Assembly (NCBI GenBank): GCA_009731375.1
Contig: BJOX01000218.1
Coordinates: 307,923 to 371,922 of the forward strand
Direction of reading: 5' to 3'
Origin: Paulinella micropora
Taxonomy: Eukaryota; Cercozoa; Imbricatea; Euglyphida
DNA length: 64,000 nucleotides
Under the pieces are notes generated by a model that did no database searches, was not told the DNA's origin, and was given only the letters and a program-made list of their open reading frames with translations. This document shows, one piece after another, positions 22,991 through 34,723 of this stretch; within the stretch, counting starts at the first letter, position 1, and the number at the start of each line of letters is the position of its first letter. Position numbers and translations under genes: made by a program.

Positions 22991-24736
22991 GGTTATGGAG
23001 CCTTGGATGCGCCCCGTTACCAACTCAAGCTTCCGAAGTTCCCAAAAAGACCCATCGATGAATTTGACCTTTGGAAATGTCAATTTTTCGCTTTTTTATT
23101 GGGCGTGGACGCACGCTACATACTACTCTTGGAAGACCAAGAATCGCCCTACTCGATACAAGAGATTGCTACAATCTACGCAAGTACCAGAACTACGAGA
23201 CCCACCCAACCCGCCCCAACTAACCCTACCGGACTGTCGGCGTCTGGAACTACAACTACCTCAACAGGGAGAACAGCGAGAAGGAGGAGCGACGAAGAGG
23301 AAGATGAGGAAGCATACGGATCAAGACGTGGTGACTCATCATCTAGCAGCTCATCATCGTCTAGCAACTCATCCTCGAGCAGCTCAACCTCAGGTAACCA
23401 GGTAACCTCCCTCTTACCTGCTGTCAACGTACCAACTGAGTTGGACACATTGTTCAGCCAAGCTGACTATATCAAAGCACAGATCCACGTCCGCTGCGTC
23501 CTTGTGGAAGCGTGCCAAGAGTCAACCGCTCTAATGACCGTCCAACGAGCAGGAACCAACCCAGCTGTGATCTGGACAGCGCTCTGCGAACGCTTCGGCA
23601 GCAAGGGATCGGTTTCCATCGCCCGCCTACTCATGCAGTTGTTCGAGACAAAGCTGAAGTCAAGCAATGGCCTACCAGCATGGATGGAGCTCCTGACCCA
23701 ACGCTTCGAAAGCCTACAGTCAAGAGGAGTGCCCCTACCCGATGAATTCTGAGTCGTATTCTTACTCTTTAAGCTTAAGGACTGTGCCTCACTATCTATG
23801 GGAGATATAGGTAGTACTATGTATTGGTCTCGTTCTGATGCAGAGAAACCACGCTATAATGAGATATGTTCACTCATTCTGCAAGCATTCCATGCCAATC
23901 AATTGTCTGCTGCCCCATCTAGGTCCTCGACAGCCCTCTTCACTTCGACCACACCCGTTGCTGCCAACAAAGACATTCAATGTCTCAATTGCAACCGACG
24001 AGGACACATCGCGGCCCAGTGTCGATCCACCTGCATGAAACGTATCTGCCAGGGCCGACCGAAGCACTCTGGAGCCGAATGTCCAGTCCGCAAACGACCT
24101 ACGCCATCGAACACGAATACACGACGTGGTGGACGTGGAGGAGGACCGAATCAACGAGGACGTGGAGGCCAACCTAGACCGACCAACACAAGACGGATTC
24201 AACGATCCACCGGACAATCCAACGCTACAACCGGAATGGAGGCTACAGATTACGTCGATGACCCAACAGGCGACCCACCCGAGGCATGGTTAATGCGTTC
24301 AGCCGACTCCGACGACGACCGACCCGAACCAGAGGAAGACGAACCATCGCAAGAAGAAGTGGCTTACGTACAGAGGGGAAATAGGTACAGAAATAGGGCA
24401 GGACCTATCCAACTGTCTCCCCTAACGCCCACTTCTACTGTCTATAACCCTCCCACCCCCACTGAAGCATTGCCCGCACCGCACCCAGACTACGTGGAAG
24501 ATCCGACAAGACGCCCAGACATCCCGTGGAGCTCGCTGACAGTCATCCAACGCATGGACGAGAACGACTACAGACGTGCCTACATTCAATCGACGCGCAT
24601 TTGGGACGCATTTCGAGCGATTCCGCAAGGATTCCCCGTCCCACCCGCCCACTGGCCGCCACCTTGGTGCCCCCTTGGAACACCCATCAACTATTTCTTA
24701 CCGAGAACGGACCCGTGGATGTTACCTCATTGCTAG
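22970..24736 (+). pseudogene. gag: gag of inner copia element, one in-frame TGA
   Basis: ATG 22970 lies inside the 5' LTR (an in-frame ATG also exists at 22922). The frame reads through the primer-binding site and continues LPKFPKRPIDEFDLWKCQFF, a capsid-like gag N-terminus, with a Ser-rich linker at about 23330-23395. It is broken by TGA at 23750-23752 and resumes in the same frame, with a zinc knuckle CLNCNRRGHIAAQC (C-x2-C-x4-H-x4-C, about 23978-24019) and an RG-rich tail (RGGRGGGPNQRGRGGQ). The knuckle binds the genomic RNA during packaging (family knowledge). The frame stops at 24736, where the next coding frame overlaps from 24526. Confidence 0.85.
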
Positions 24737-25660
24737 TTCAAGACGCGCCCGGCTCAACAGGTATTGAGCACATCGTATTACGGACCAGACGCCCGAGACG
24801 AGCACGACGTGAACCGGGTAGTTCACCGCAACAACCGCCGGACACGACCGCACAATCCCCGCGCGTGCCAACACAGAGCTTTATAAGCCCACCTACACCG
24901 GAAAACAGGACAACCTCAAAACAAGACAGTCAAGAAGAACAGCCGACCCAGTGGAGTTCAGCGAGCCCGGAAGACACCTCGATGAGCGAAACACCACCTA
25001 CACCGTCAGTAGCATACCGTGAGGAATTGCCCATCTCAACTCTCACGGTACCCATACCACAGGACATGCAAACAGAATGCTTTACCCCGTTGCATCCAAC
25101 GACGACACCATCGAACGCAACTACGGACAACAAGGATGCAATACGACGTATACAAGCGATCGAAGCCCTACCCTACGGCCAACCGGTACAATATAGACGC
25201 GTACCTGGATATCGCAACCAACGGAACGCCGATACACCTTCGCTTGGACAGATGCACATAATTGCTTTCGTCATCCTACCACAGACCAATTGGCCTACTG
25301 GAGCATCGTGAAAGACTTCCGCCTACTCCCAGAAACATGGGCACTGACGAAGCCAGACTGCGTCGACTGCAAAGCTATACGTGAAACCAAGCGAGGCAGC
25401 ATTAGATGGGACTGCACTTACTGCGGCAACCAAGAAGGAAAACTCAAGCGTTGCAGCGGACATCGATCATCAAAGAACCGATTGGCCGGCACACAAAGAG
25501 TTCTGCAACATCGCGAAGAGACATCCCCTTATCAACCAACTTCGAGAAAGAGGAACGAGATACGATCTACTTGGCATACCGACGGACCAGCCCGAGCTAG
25601 GCAACCTTGCATTCCAACAGCTGTTACGCTACCGTGAAGGAGGACCACACGCACCACTGT
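24526..25660 (+). pseudogene. gag/pol linker with a broken MYND-finger-like segment
   Basis: A frame open from 24526 to a TGA at 25309 reads a Pro/Thr-rich linker and then LPYGQPVQYRRVPGY. A second frame (25290-25470) reads KPDCVDC ... CTYCGNQEGKLKRCSG. The third, from 25440, reads QRTDWPAHKEFC. C-x2-C-x9-C followed by (C)QRxDWxxHKxxC is the MYND zinc-finger pattern, here missing its middle cysteines and crossing a frame. MYND fingers are protein-protein modules of host proteins and are not standard in copia elements. The frame then joins the protease ORF (25381-27282). Confidence 0.55.
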
Positions 25661-27282
25661 TTATCGACTCACCCACAATGGTAGACATGGCAATGAGCCA
25701 AGATGAATTTACGACGAGGGGGAGACGTGTGGACCCCAGGACAGCCACAATTGCACAATTGCACGCCCACCTTAACTTCACGGAAAACGAAGAAGACTAC
25801 GTAGTGACCACTCCGACACCGAATGCGCATCTCGCTGCGCTCGCCGCTACCATACCTGACATGCCCAACTTCGATGAAGCGTACTCAGTCAACGAGACGG
25901 ACCTACCGCGAATGACGCTCCCACCACCCCCGATTGGAATGGATGAAGTCGGGCGAGAGCAATATGAACCCTACGGAATAGGCACGGCAGAAAAACGATG
26001 GCGACAACAACTGCAGAAGCAATTGAAACGCTTGCTCAACATACCCGACAGGCAACCTGACATGAAGCATTCACCGCCTCCAGCACCATACGTACCTGAA
26101 GTTGAACCACTGTTCCATGACAACGTGAGACCACCACTCAACTATTACCCGCCCGCTGGACGTGTGGAAGCCGAAGAATTACGCGAACGCCGACGACGAC
26201 ACGACTACTCGCACACATTCGAGTTTGTGTTAATGGCGGATGTGTTCGACGAACTGGAAGCGATAAGAGACCCGAAAGAAGACACCACAGACGTCGCAAC
26301 CATACCCGACGAAGATGCATCCGACGACATCGACGACCCGGAGCTCGACGACCCCGAACATGAAAACTACCTCTACCCGCCCGCCCTCGACTTCGCCAAC
26401 GTACGCGAGTGGCAAAACTATGTCAACAGGCATCCAGAACTAGAATATTTGGAGTTCAAGAACATGGACGAATACAACAAATGGATGCAGGAGACAATGG
26501 ATATAGAACGGGCAGAGCTCAAGCTTCCTACTGTCAACTACGCGCTAATGGTCGACGGCAACCCACCTGACGTCGTGGACAGCGCATGCAATCGATGGCT
26601 ATTCCACGAGAAGGCCCCCATCGACCCCAAGTCTATCCGCGAAGAGAAACCGGCTTTCCTGAACAACATCTCTGGCAAGCCGCTTCCGGTGAAGACGCGG
26701 GCTACTGCCACTCCGACGTGGCTCAATAGTTATGGTCAATCGGTTAAACAGTCATTTCCCAACTCACTCATATCACCGTCATTGCCATTCAACCTTGTCC
26801 CCACCCCACGCCTTGACCATGACATGCATAAAACAATCATCCATCAAAATGGTCAAGTATTCATCTATGACAGACCCATAACACTTGATAAGAAGAACAT
26901 ACTAGCAAGGGGGAGGCTCAATTCGCATTTGCTATACGAGTTAGATAAGCCAGGAATGAAACCACTCGACCCTCATCAAAGATATATTCCCTACAGGTAC
27001 AAGCAGAGAGAACAACTATCACTGGCCGCAACCATCGACAACCTACCAGACCTTGCATTATGGTCAGTCAACCCTCTGCCATCACATGCACCGTACGATC
27101 CAATGACCCTACACAGAGCTCTGATGCATGCAAACCCACTCATAATGCACGAGTTTGCAAAGAGCGTAGGCAGACGCATCGCTGGCAAAGACTGGATGCG
27201 TCTGGTACGAGCATGTCATGGATGCAATAGGGGCAAACCGAACAAACCCCCTATGTACAGAGGAAACTATCTAGACCTATAA
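25660..27282 (+). CDS. pol: Protease and pre-integrase part of inner copia pol
   Basis: Continuous open frame (opened at 25381) ending at TAA 27280-27282. The protease active-site equivalent is VVDSACNRWLF (D-S-A at 26578-26586, where retroviral-type proteases have D-S/T-G). Downstream, KTIIHQNGQVFIYDRP and ARGRLNSHLLYELDKPG are typical copia post-protease sequence. The pre-integrase zinc-binding segment is LHRALMHANPLIMHEF ... ACHGCNRGKPNK (H-x-H ... C-x2-C), about 27110-27240. The D-S-A variant may still be catalytic in copia elements (inference). Confidence 0.85.
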   Translation, partial: FIDSPTMVDMAMSQDEFTTRGRRVDPRTATIAQLHAHLNFTENEEDYVVTTPTPNAHLAALAATIPDMPNFDEAYSVNETDLPRMTLPPPPIGMDEVGREQYEPYGIGTAEKRWRQQLQKQLKRLLNIPDRQPDMKHSPPPAPYVPEVEPLFHDNVRPPLNYYPPAGRVEAEELRERRRRHDYSHTFEFVLMADVFDELEAIRDPKEDTTDVATIPDEDASDDIDDPELDDPEHENYLYPPALDFANVREWQNYVNRHPELEYLEFKNMDEYNKWMQETMDIERAELKLPTVNYALMVDGNPPDVVDSACNRWLFHEKAPIDPKSIREEKPAFLNNISGKPLPVKTRATATPTWLNSYGQSVKQSFPNSLISPSLPFNLVPTPRLDHDMHKTIIHQNGQVFIYDRPITLDKKNILARGRLNSHLLYELDKPGMKPLDPHQRYIPYRYKQREQLSLAATIDNLPDLALWSVNPLPSHAPYDPMTLHRALMHANPLIMHEFAKSVGRRIAGKDWMRLVRACHGCNRGKPNKPPMYRGNYLDL

Positions 27283-27894
27283 TATAAGCAAGGTGAAGCA
27301 CTAAACATAGATTTCAGCGGCCCATTCCCCGTAAAGTCAAGATTCGGTAACTATTATCGAGGGGGAGTAACTTGTTCTCGTTCTAAGTTCGCTTGTGACC
27401 TCTACACACCTACCCGTGAAGCCAAGCTCTACATGCCACATATAATACGCATATTTGCTTTCTTTGAACGACAGTCAGGCAATAAGCTAAAGCAGATAAG
27501 AGCAGATGGCGAGTTTGTTTCTAAGACACTAAAGGAATACACAGACAAACACGGCATCATCCTCAAGACCACCACACGAAACGAGCCAAACATGAACCCC
27601 TTTGCTGAAAGAATGAACAGGACAGACGACACACGCGCCCTAGCAGCACAGTTAGACGCAGGCCTGCCTAATACATTCTGGGAGGACACACATAAAGCAG
27701 CACTAGCCATCCGAATGGTTACACCACTTTGCAGAGGCAAGGACAAAGGCAAATCCCCCTGGGAATTGCTTATGGGCCGTAAACCTGTACAATCATTCGT
27801 GCAACCTTTCGGATGCCTCGCCTGGGTTAAAATGGAAACGACGAAAGCACAGCCTGTCGCCGTGCCAGGTACTCTCATTGGTTACAACATATTT
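27283..27894 (+). pseudogene. Integrase core of inner copia element
   Basis: In frame with the protease ORF after the TAA at 27280. Catalytic triad candidates: D in NIDFSGPF (27310-27312), D in IRADGEF (27505-27507) and E in PFAERMNRT (27607-27609). The spacings of 65 and 34 residues fit a D,D-35-E-type core. The sequence ends at a 10-N gap whose flanks repeat each other. Confidence 0.85.
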
Positions 27895-27904
27895 NNNNNN
27901 NNNN
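27895..27904. other. 10-N gap with overlapping flanks
   Basis: 27867-27894 (AGGTACTCTCATTGGTTACA...) and 27906-27933 (AGGTACTCACATTGGCTACA...) are near-identical. The same 28 bp appears on both sides, with differences. Confidence 0.9.
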
Positions 27905-30258
27905 AAAGGTACTCACATTGGCTACACCATATTTCGTCGAGTCTATAAAATTCTCGTTCGTGACACCAGACAGACAGCTACAGTAGAAAAACGCAATGTG
28001 CGTTTTGATACAATGACTCGTGGCTACACCTGTAAGGTACCCATACAACCTTGGCAACCACTACTAGTGTCGCACAACATGACATACTCTACGTCGTCTC
28101 CTACCACCATCATACCAACTACCCAGTCAGTCCAGTGGAAAAACAAGGACCAACTGCCACAATTTCACAACTCCAACACACCCAGTGGCTGGTGGCCAAC
28201 AAACCAACTGCTACCTTCCTCACAAGACACACTCGACACACTGGACGATGACACAACAACTCCACATATCGCCGAGAACACCTCAAGCCTATACGTGCAA
28301 CCTAACCCATATTTTGGCTCACTCCTTCCCCCACCCAATGCACTTGCTCCCACTCCCACAACAACGGTTGCACAAGAGAAAAAGGCAAACACAACACCTC
28401 GGCACACAGTCCAACAAAACAAAACGACATCAAACCAAACGCATCACTCCTCATCTGCACCCCAATTCCCTCTACCAGACAGATGGAGTAGCAACAAGGG
28501 CATACCACAAACATGGGATGGCGCAGCAATAACATCAACAAACATAGTTGCTGGATCCAGACTTAGAAAACAAACACCAGCAAACTACCCCACTCACACA
28601 GCACACATGATTTTTGCTCCTGAGTTTGAGGGGGAGGAGGAGGAGGCCTTAGGACAGGACAGCTATTGTTTGTTCACAAGAGTGCTACATATCCCACAAA
28701 AAACTATAAAGTCACACCCACAGGTACACGCTGCTCAGCTGGCTGAGTTACAAGGATTATTCGAATGCAAAGCACTGCAATGGGTACCTCGGGCCGCAGC
28801 AATAGCAGCGAACATACCTCCTGTCCACACAACGTTTGTCGATGCAATCAAGACACATGAATCCATTGGACAGGAGAAATACAAATCACGACTAGTAGCA
28901 TTAGGGAATAGAATGAAAGAATACATTCATTACAGTCCATATGAATGTTCTTCCCCCACCGCCCAACCCATGTTTCTATTACTACTAGTCTCGTATGCTG
29001 CATACAATGACCTCATGATCTCTCACCTTGATTTCTCACAAGCTTATTCCCATGCAGACATGAAAGACATTGCCTTCGCCTATACGCCTAAGGGGTACGA
29101 ACATAAAAGTGACCCTTCAATGATCCTATTATTGAAAAAGGCACTTTATGGGACACCTCAGGCAGGGCGAAGGTGGTTCGACCATGTGTCTTCAAAAATA
29201 AGAAGTATAGGATACAAACAATCCACATTAGACCCATGCATTTTCTTCATGCCTCTAGTCACAAGCAAACCAAAACTACCCACCTATCTGCTCCTACGCA
29301 CTGATGACTTGCTCGCTTTTCACAAGAACAAAGACGAGCATGATACCTTATTCACTACATTGAAACATTCATTTAGAGTGAAGGACCTAGGACAGGTAAA
29401 AACATTTTGTGGTCTGCAACTTGTTAAGACTTCAGAGGGCATAGTCATACATCAGCATGAATACATTAAGGGTATGCTCAGGGACTTCAACTTCCACGAA
29501 GCCAAGCCAGTGGCCACCCCTACAGCGACGACTGACCCTCCCCCAGCCAGCAAAGAAGCTATGCTTCGGCGTTTTTCGCTACCTCGCTTGCTTGGCGCCC
29601 TTCTCTGGCCTGCGACTCAAACTCAACCGGCGATCACCTATGCAGTGAATCACGCAGCAGTACTCGCTTCAAAAAAGCCTGACGTGGCGTACTCAGCGAT
29701 AGCTCGCATCCTCAGATTTCTACGAACGCCTAGGGGAATTTTCTTCCCATTTCGAACTCGCAACTTCGAGCTCATCTCGTATTCCGATAGCAACCTGGGG
29801 GGGTGCGAGTACACGCGACGATCGCGAACTGGCCAACTACATATGACGACCGGCCCCATAGCATGGAGTTCGAAGCGCCGACCTACAGTCGCGCTTTCGA
29901 CTCAGACGCCGAGACGATCGCCAACTCGACAACATGCCGAACCGCAATTGCAATTTTGCACATGTGTAAGGATGTTGGAATTCGGTTGCCGACGCCGTCG
30001 ACTATCAACAACGACAACCGGGGGGCGGTCCTGAACGCGACGAACGGCATGGCCCCCGATCGCACACGCCACTTGGCGCTCAAACACCATTACGTCGTAG
30101 AACGAGTACGGGCTGGCGAAGTAATCGTTCGACATGTTTCGACAAAGGACAACCTGGCGGATATGCTAACGAAGTCACTACCGACGCCGCGCTTCTTAAA
30201 GCTAGTCACGCAGTTCACAGTATTACTTAAGGACGCTCTGCCAAATTTTAACGCTTAA
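27905..30258 (+). pseudogene. Reverse transcriptase and RNase H of inner copia element, one frameshift
   Basis: The RT domain spans about 28720-29520. Catalytic residues are in HLDFSQAYSHAD and LLRTDDLLAF (RTDD in place of the usual YVDD, about 29296-29307), and the copia signature KKALYGTPQAGRRWF is intact. RNase H begins at LISYSDSNLGGC (about 29771), then the frame shifts by one base near 29905 and continues as DAETIANSTTC and NNDNRGAVLNAT, finishing TKDNLADMLTKSLPTPRF and TAA at 30256-30258. The reverse transcriptase copies genomic RNA into cDNA; RNase H removes the RNA (family knowledge). Confidence 0.88.
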
Positions 30259-30499
30259 TGCGTTTCGATCTTTGAGACACTAAGGATGAATTTATTCAAC
30301 AGACTTGCTACACCGCTGCAAGGACCTGCATCCTTTGATGCACAAATCGACTTATATTTTTTTTCATTTTTGGTGTTAATGTAACATTAACATGTATCAT
30401 ACTTCATCATTATAAGTCGCTTATTTACATATGATTTCATATGGGCAATCATCCCAATAATATAATACATCTATATATACATGTTATGCCGAGGGGGAG
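30259..30499 (+). other. 3' UTR and polypurine tract of inner element
   Basis: AT-rich sequence ending with GAGGGGGAG at 30491-30499, immediately before the 3' LTR; the expected plus-strand primer. Confidence 0.75.
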
Positions 30500-30896
30500 A
30501 GTAAGCAATAATATTTACTAAATATATTGTTACCTTTTATGGTCAATTTCACGACATAACATTTATATGTGACCGGATCATATTCATTACCATTTATATA
30601 TTTGCCAATCATAATTATTATTCGTTACGATATTACTACCGTTATTCACAATCAGTTACCAATTAATATAAGGTTGGCCCATACTGAATCCTCACTTGAA
30701 TTTCTAACCACAAGATCAGTGTATAAATTTGTGGTGTTTATTTCATTAGAAATTTATGGTAAATCTGATTGAGTTACAGTCACTGGTTTCTAACCATTGA
30801 TTAAATTCATTATTTTCCTTTCAACCTTTGATCAAAGTGCCTCAGCGCAAACGATTATTCAAGTATCCGGAGACAATGTCTACTAGTATACTTACT
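30500..30896 (+). repeat. 3' LTR of inner copia element
   Basis: 397 bp, identical in length to the 5' LTR, with 6 substitutions (about 1.5%). Followed by the target duplication AGTAG 30897-30901. Confidence 0.95.
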
Positions 30897-30901
30897 AGTA
30901 G

Positions 30902-31319
30902 ATCAATTAAACTGATGTAAAAGGCTCGTACGATAACGACGTGGCACGAACTTACAAATTAGAGTAATGATTACGTCCACCAAAATAATAGCAATCCTGT
31001 AAGTCTGCTTCTTCGCTTGTAAATTATGATTACAACTAATTACTATGACCAGCCCACGATAAACGTTAATAACTAGTATGCCCGTTCGCGATTCGACAAT
31101 TGAGCTGACTGCCTCGTCCTCCTCTCCTTTCCGCTCTTGCCGCGTTGATAGATGGTGACTTGAGGTCACGCGCTTCAACTGCGCTCGAATTCAAATCGAC
31201 GGAATCAACCAATGGACACCTATATAGAGACATCGCCTGCAAAGAAAAGACTCACACTCACACAAAAGAACATCATGAGTGAACTCAGCGGAAATTTGAG
31301 GATTTTCCGTTAAGAAGGT
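30902..31319 (-). other. 3' UTR of outer element (continues 22418-22588)
   Basis: Non-coding sequence between the RNase H stop of the outer element and the inner insertion. Together with 22418-22588 it forms the outer element's 3' UTR of about 590 bp. Confidence 0.6.
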
Positions 31320-33325
31320 TCATGGTTTAAGAGTGATCATGAATTTACTAACCAAGTACTCAAATTGGTCCTTAGGTACATGTTTAGTTAATACATCTGC
31401 TATCTGTTTCTTAGTTCCTACTTTTACAAACCTTACTTCTTTATCACGTTGTGCGTGATGCATGAAATGTAGTTCAAGTGGTAGATGTTTAGTGCGTGAC
31501 CCTGACATTCCTCTCTCTGCCGCTAAAATAGTTTGTGCGTTGTCCTCAAATAATTTTAATGGGCTTTTCTGTGCTACTCCTAATTCCTCCGCTATATGTC
31601 TAACTGCTAACCCTTCACGAATACATTCTACTGCTGCGAAGATTTCCGCATCATTCGAGCTTAATGCAATCCGTGATTGTCGTTTCGATAACCATGCAAT
31701 TGGGTCACCTCCCCATAGAACTATATACCCTGTACGAGACTTTCCTCTCTTTTTGCACACTTTATGTGCCGCATCAGGCCATAGAGTAATTCCGGGATAT
31801 GTCTTTGCTTCCTGCGATGATTTCGGCCCGTGAAATGCAATACCTCGAAATGAATTCACTAAGTACCAAAAATTTCGTCCCAACATTGCATAAGTCACTC
31901 CGACGTCAACAGTCTGCATAACGCTAGCTGCATTCAAAGCTTGGTCTGCATCTCTAGTCATCTTAGTCAAAAATAGTAACTTTCCAACTAAGCTAGGAAT
32001 GGAATGCTTCCTAAGTGCACTAGATTCCGACATAGGTTCTGGCTCCTGTTCTGCGCTAGGTGTGCTTAGCGGGCGTGCGTCTGCATATCCCTCGTCTTTC
32101 AAGATCTGTTTCTGATATCTCGTCTGATGTAACACAGTAGTAAAATGCGACCTCCTTCCTGTTCTATTTCTATACCCTTAAACTCTTTGGCTACACCTAG
32201 TCGTTTTAGGTGATAGAACTTTTCTAGTTCGCTTGGAAACTTATCATACGTACGTTCGTTAGGCGCCGAAAAGATTAGATCATCTACATGAAATATGCCA
32301 ATGATTGCGTCTCTTATGGGTTTGCCTTTCTCAACGAACATACATAGATCTGTGTCTAGCAATCGAAATCCTAACTCTTCTAACTTTGGGGCCAAGATTT
32401 CATACCAACGTCTGCCTGCCTGTGGGGCACCATACAGAGCTCCATCTATCCTTAATATCATGCCATCATGACCTTCCCTGTCTAAACCATCTGGGGCGTA
32501 CGCGTAAACAGGATGATTCATTCTGGCATTCAAGTAAGCATTTTTGAAGTCTATACCATACAACTTGTGACCATGCCAAGCAGCTATCTTAGCTAAGAAA
32601 AGTAGTGATCGATGAGCTGCAGAAGGTACAAATAGCTGATATTGATTATAGCTGACTCCTGGTTCTAGCATATCTCCTCTCAAAATTAATAGTGACTTGA
32701 CAAACTTTCGTGCTTTATCATCAAGCTTGACTTTATGTACCCATGTCAATCTTACTATCTTCGACACTCCCTTCTCTTTTGCTTCCTTGGGGCTTACCCA
32801 GGTATAGGTGTTAAAAGACTTAAGAGCCTCTATCTCTTTATCCATGCCTTCTTTCAACTCCTTAGCCGTTAGCCCTTCGTCGACTATCTCTTTTGGCACA
32901 CGTAGTGTGAGGTAGAGTAAAACTTCACTACTATCCTCTCCTAGTATGCTTTCCTCAGACGACTTGGCGTCTTCTACTTCACCGGGTGGATGGATTGGGT
33001 CTACTTTATACTTTTTGATTTCACTGTCTAACATCTTTTCAACTAGTCCGTAATCAAAAGATACAAAGTGACTTGGCTTGGGCTGTTTGCGAACTTTAAG
33101 TCTATCACCTTTCTCGCATGGTTTCAAAACTTTACCGGTTGGTTTAGCTTCTTGCCAACTGTCTCCACACTCTTCCTTCGCCCATAGTTCACCAAAAGCT
33201 ACCGCTGGTACAACTACCTTGACATTTTCTAATGAGGTGTTTTCCTTGACTACCTTCTTAGTTGTGACTGGTTGTGTGTCCGGCTTTGCTGTCGTCCGTT
33301 CCTTTCTTTCTCGTTTCCCTCTCAC
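31320..33325 (-). pseudogene. Reverse transcriptase (33325-32099) and RNase H (32135-31320) of outer element, one frameshift
   Basis: RT motifs: FNTYTWVSPKEAKEKGV, GIDFKNAYLNARM (first catalytic Asp), IDGALYGAPQAGRRWYE, and FHVDDLIF (HVDD for YVDD, about 32288-32276). The frame shifts near 32130, and the RNase H frame continues: ILKDEGYADARPLSTP, ALSSNDAEIFAAVE (catalytic Glu), LFEDNAQTIL (Asp), and the typical copia ending VGTKKQIADVLTKHVPKDQF. The RT frame carries a Lys/Glu-rich N-terminal segment. Same superfamily as the inner element but clearly different in sequence. Confidence 0.88.
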
Positions 33326-33343
33326 TATGTTAGCTGTCGTGAT

Positions 33344-34720
33344 TTAAAAATTGTCACTTTGCTCCCATGTGAGGCCCTTGTTTGGCGCTTCTCCTTCCCT
33401 ATATCTCCGGCTTGGGTGACTAGCTGAAGGGTCCTGCGCACTAAGCGATTCGATGGGTGTTACCCCGTCGTCCTGATCAACAACTTGGCTTTCGTTAGAG
33501 TCAATGGGAAGACCGAAATCTGGACCAGTGTCGTCCTCAACTCCTTGTTTTTCCTCATGCTCTTCTGACCCCCTGAACTTTCTGTTCCGGTTCTGTCTCC
33601 GCTTGCTCAAGCTGTTCTGCATTGCTACTCTCCCCCTCAGATTCATCGTCCCATTGTACTCCTCTGGGTGGGTGTGTATCTTTTCCAACTATATAGGGGT
33701 TGAAACGCACGTTGCGTACGTTCGATATGACCTTGCGGCCATTCCAAACCCTGTAAAGCTCTTTGAAAACATCGTATCCCAAGAGCATTACACGTTTTCC
33801 CCTATAGTTTCCTTTGCCAACTTGCTTTCCGACATACATTACTCCCATACATCCTATTGGTTTCAATTGCCGAATGGCCGGTTTGTAACCCAATTGGTTT
33901 CAGTTGCCGAATGGCCGGTTTGTAACCCAAACACTGCTCGAAGGGTGAAATCCCTTGACGTGGTCCGGTTGTAGCTGGCAATATGTTGTGTATTGTGGTA
34001 GCGGTGTGTTTCATCTCTGCCCAAAACTTAAGTGGAAGGTTAGCTTCATATTGCATAGCCCTAGCTGGCCCTGCTGTTATGTCATTAACTTTTTCAGCTA
34101 TCGGATTTCCGTCTTTGTCTCCTGGTGCTGAAACTTTCTAAATAAATTGCAATGGTTTCCACCATCCGATTACTTCCACGGGGGCAACGAGTGCGTTGTC
34201 ACACGTGACAAGTTTGACCTTCCTACCGGTCTGTCGTTCAAACCACGCTACTGCCTGCTTAAGACACTCTACAAACTCGTTCTTGTGTCTTAAGTAAAAG
34301 TCTAAGATATAACCTGAATAATCGCTTGTTACACAAAACTTGTAGTACTTGCCATTGATGGACATTACTGCCTATGGTCCGGCTGTATCAACGTGCAAAA
34401 TCTCACTCGTATAACTAGCTCTCCTAATCCTATTCTTCTTAAATCTGGGCAATGCTTTAGCCTTAGCCATCATACAAGCTTCACAATATCTACTAAATCT
34501 TCATTACCGACAAGCTTGCGGCCCAGTGCCTTGCCTAATGCATAGGTCTTCTTTATAGCCTTATGCCCGCTGCACTGATGCATGATGTAGATGTCTACAG
34601 GCTTCTTATTTGCACTCTTCTCTGGATACATAGCATATAACACACATCCCTTACTCTCTCTATTCTCGCAAACTTTAGCTACTTCTTTCTTATTTTCTCT
34701 CTCCTTGGGGGTTCCCTCCC
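33344..34720 (-). pseudogene. Pre-integrase and integrase of outer element, several breaks
   Basis: Reading down the minus strand: pre-integrase zinc-binding histidines in YIMHQCSGHKAIKKTYALGK (about 34600-34540); first catalytic Asp in HVDTAGP (about 34395), followed by TAG; second Asp in LVTCDNA (about 34200); TAG at 34138-34140; catalytic Glu in GNPIAEKVND (about 34105); then ANLPLKFWAEMKHTATTIHN and the post-integrase GKRVMLLGYDVFKELYRVW. A 37-bp tandem duplication (33856-33892 and 33893-33929) throws the frame. The 33688-33344 part is an acidic linker to the RT domain. Confidence 0.82.
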
Positions 34721-34723
34721 CAC

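Larger units (their letters stand above)
22589..30901 (+). mobile_element. Inner copia-type LTR retrotransposon (plus strand), nested, with 5-bp target duplication
   Basis: Two 397-bp LTRs (22594-22990 and 30500-30896) differ at 6 positions. They begin AGTAAG and end CTTACT, a perfect 6-bp terminal inverted repeat without the usual TG...CA. Target duplication AGTAG at 22589-22593 and 30897-30901. A primer-binding site (GGTTATGGAGCC) follows the 5' LTR directly, and a purine tract (GAGGGGGAG, 30491-30499) precedes the 3' LTR. Coding order gag, protease, integrase, reverse transcriptase, RNase H is Ty1/copia. In-frame stops, a frameshift and a 10-N join break the coding region, so this copy is not autonomous as assembled. 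Confidence 0.93.
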
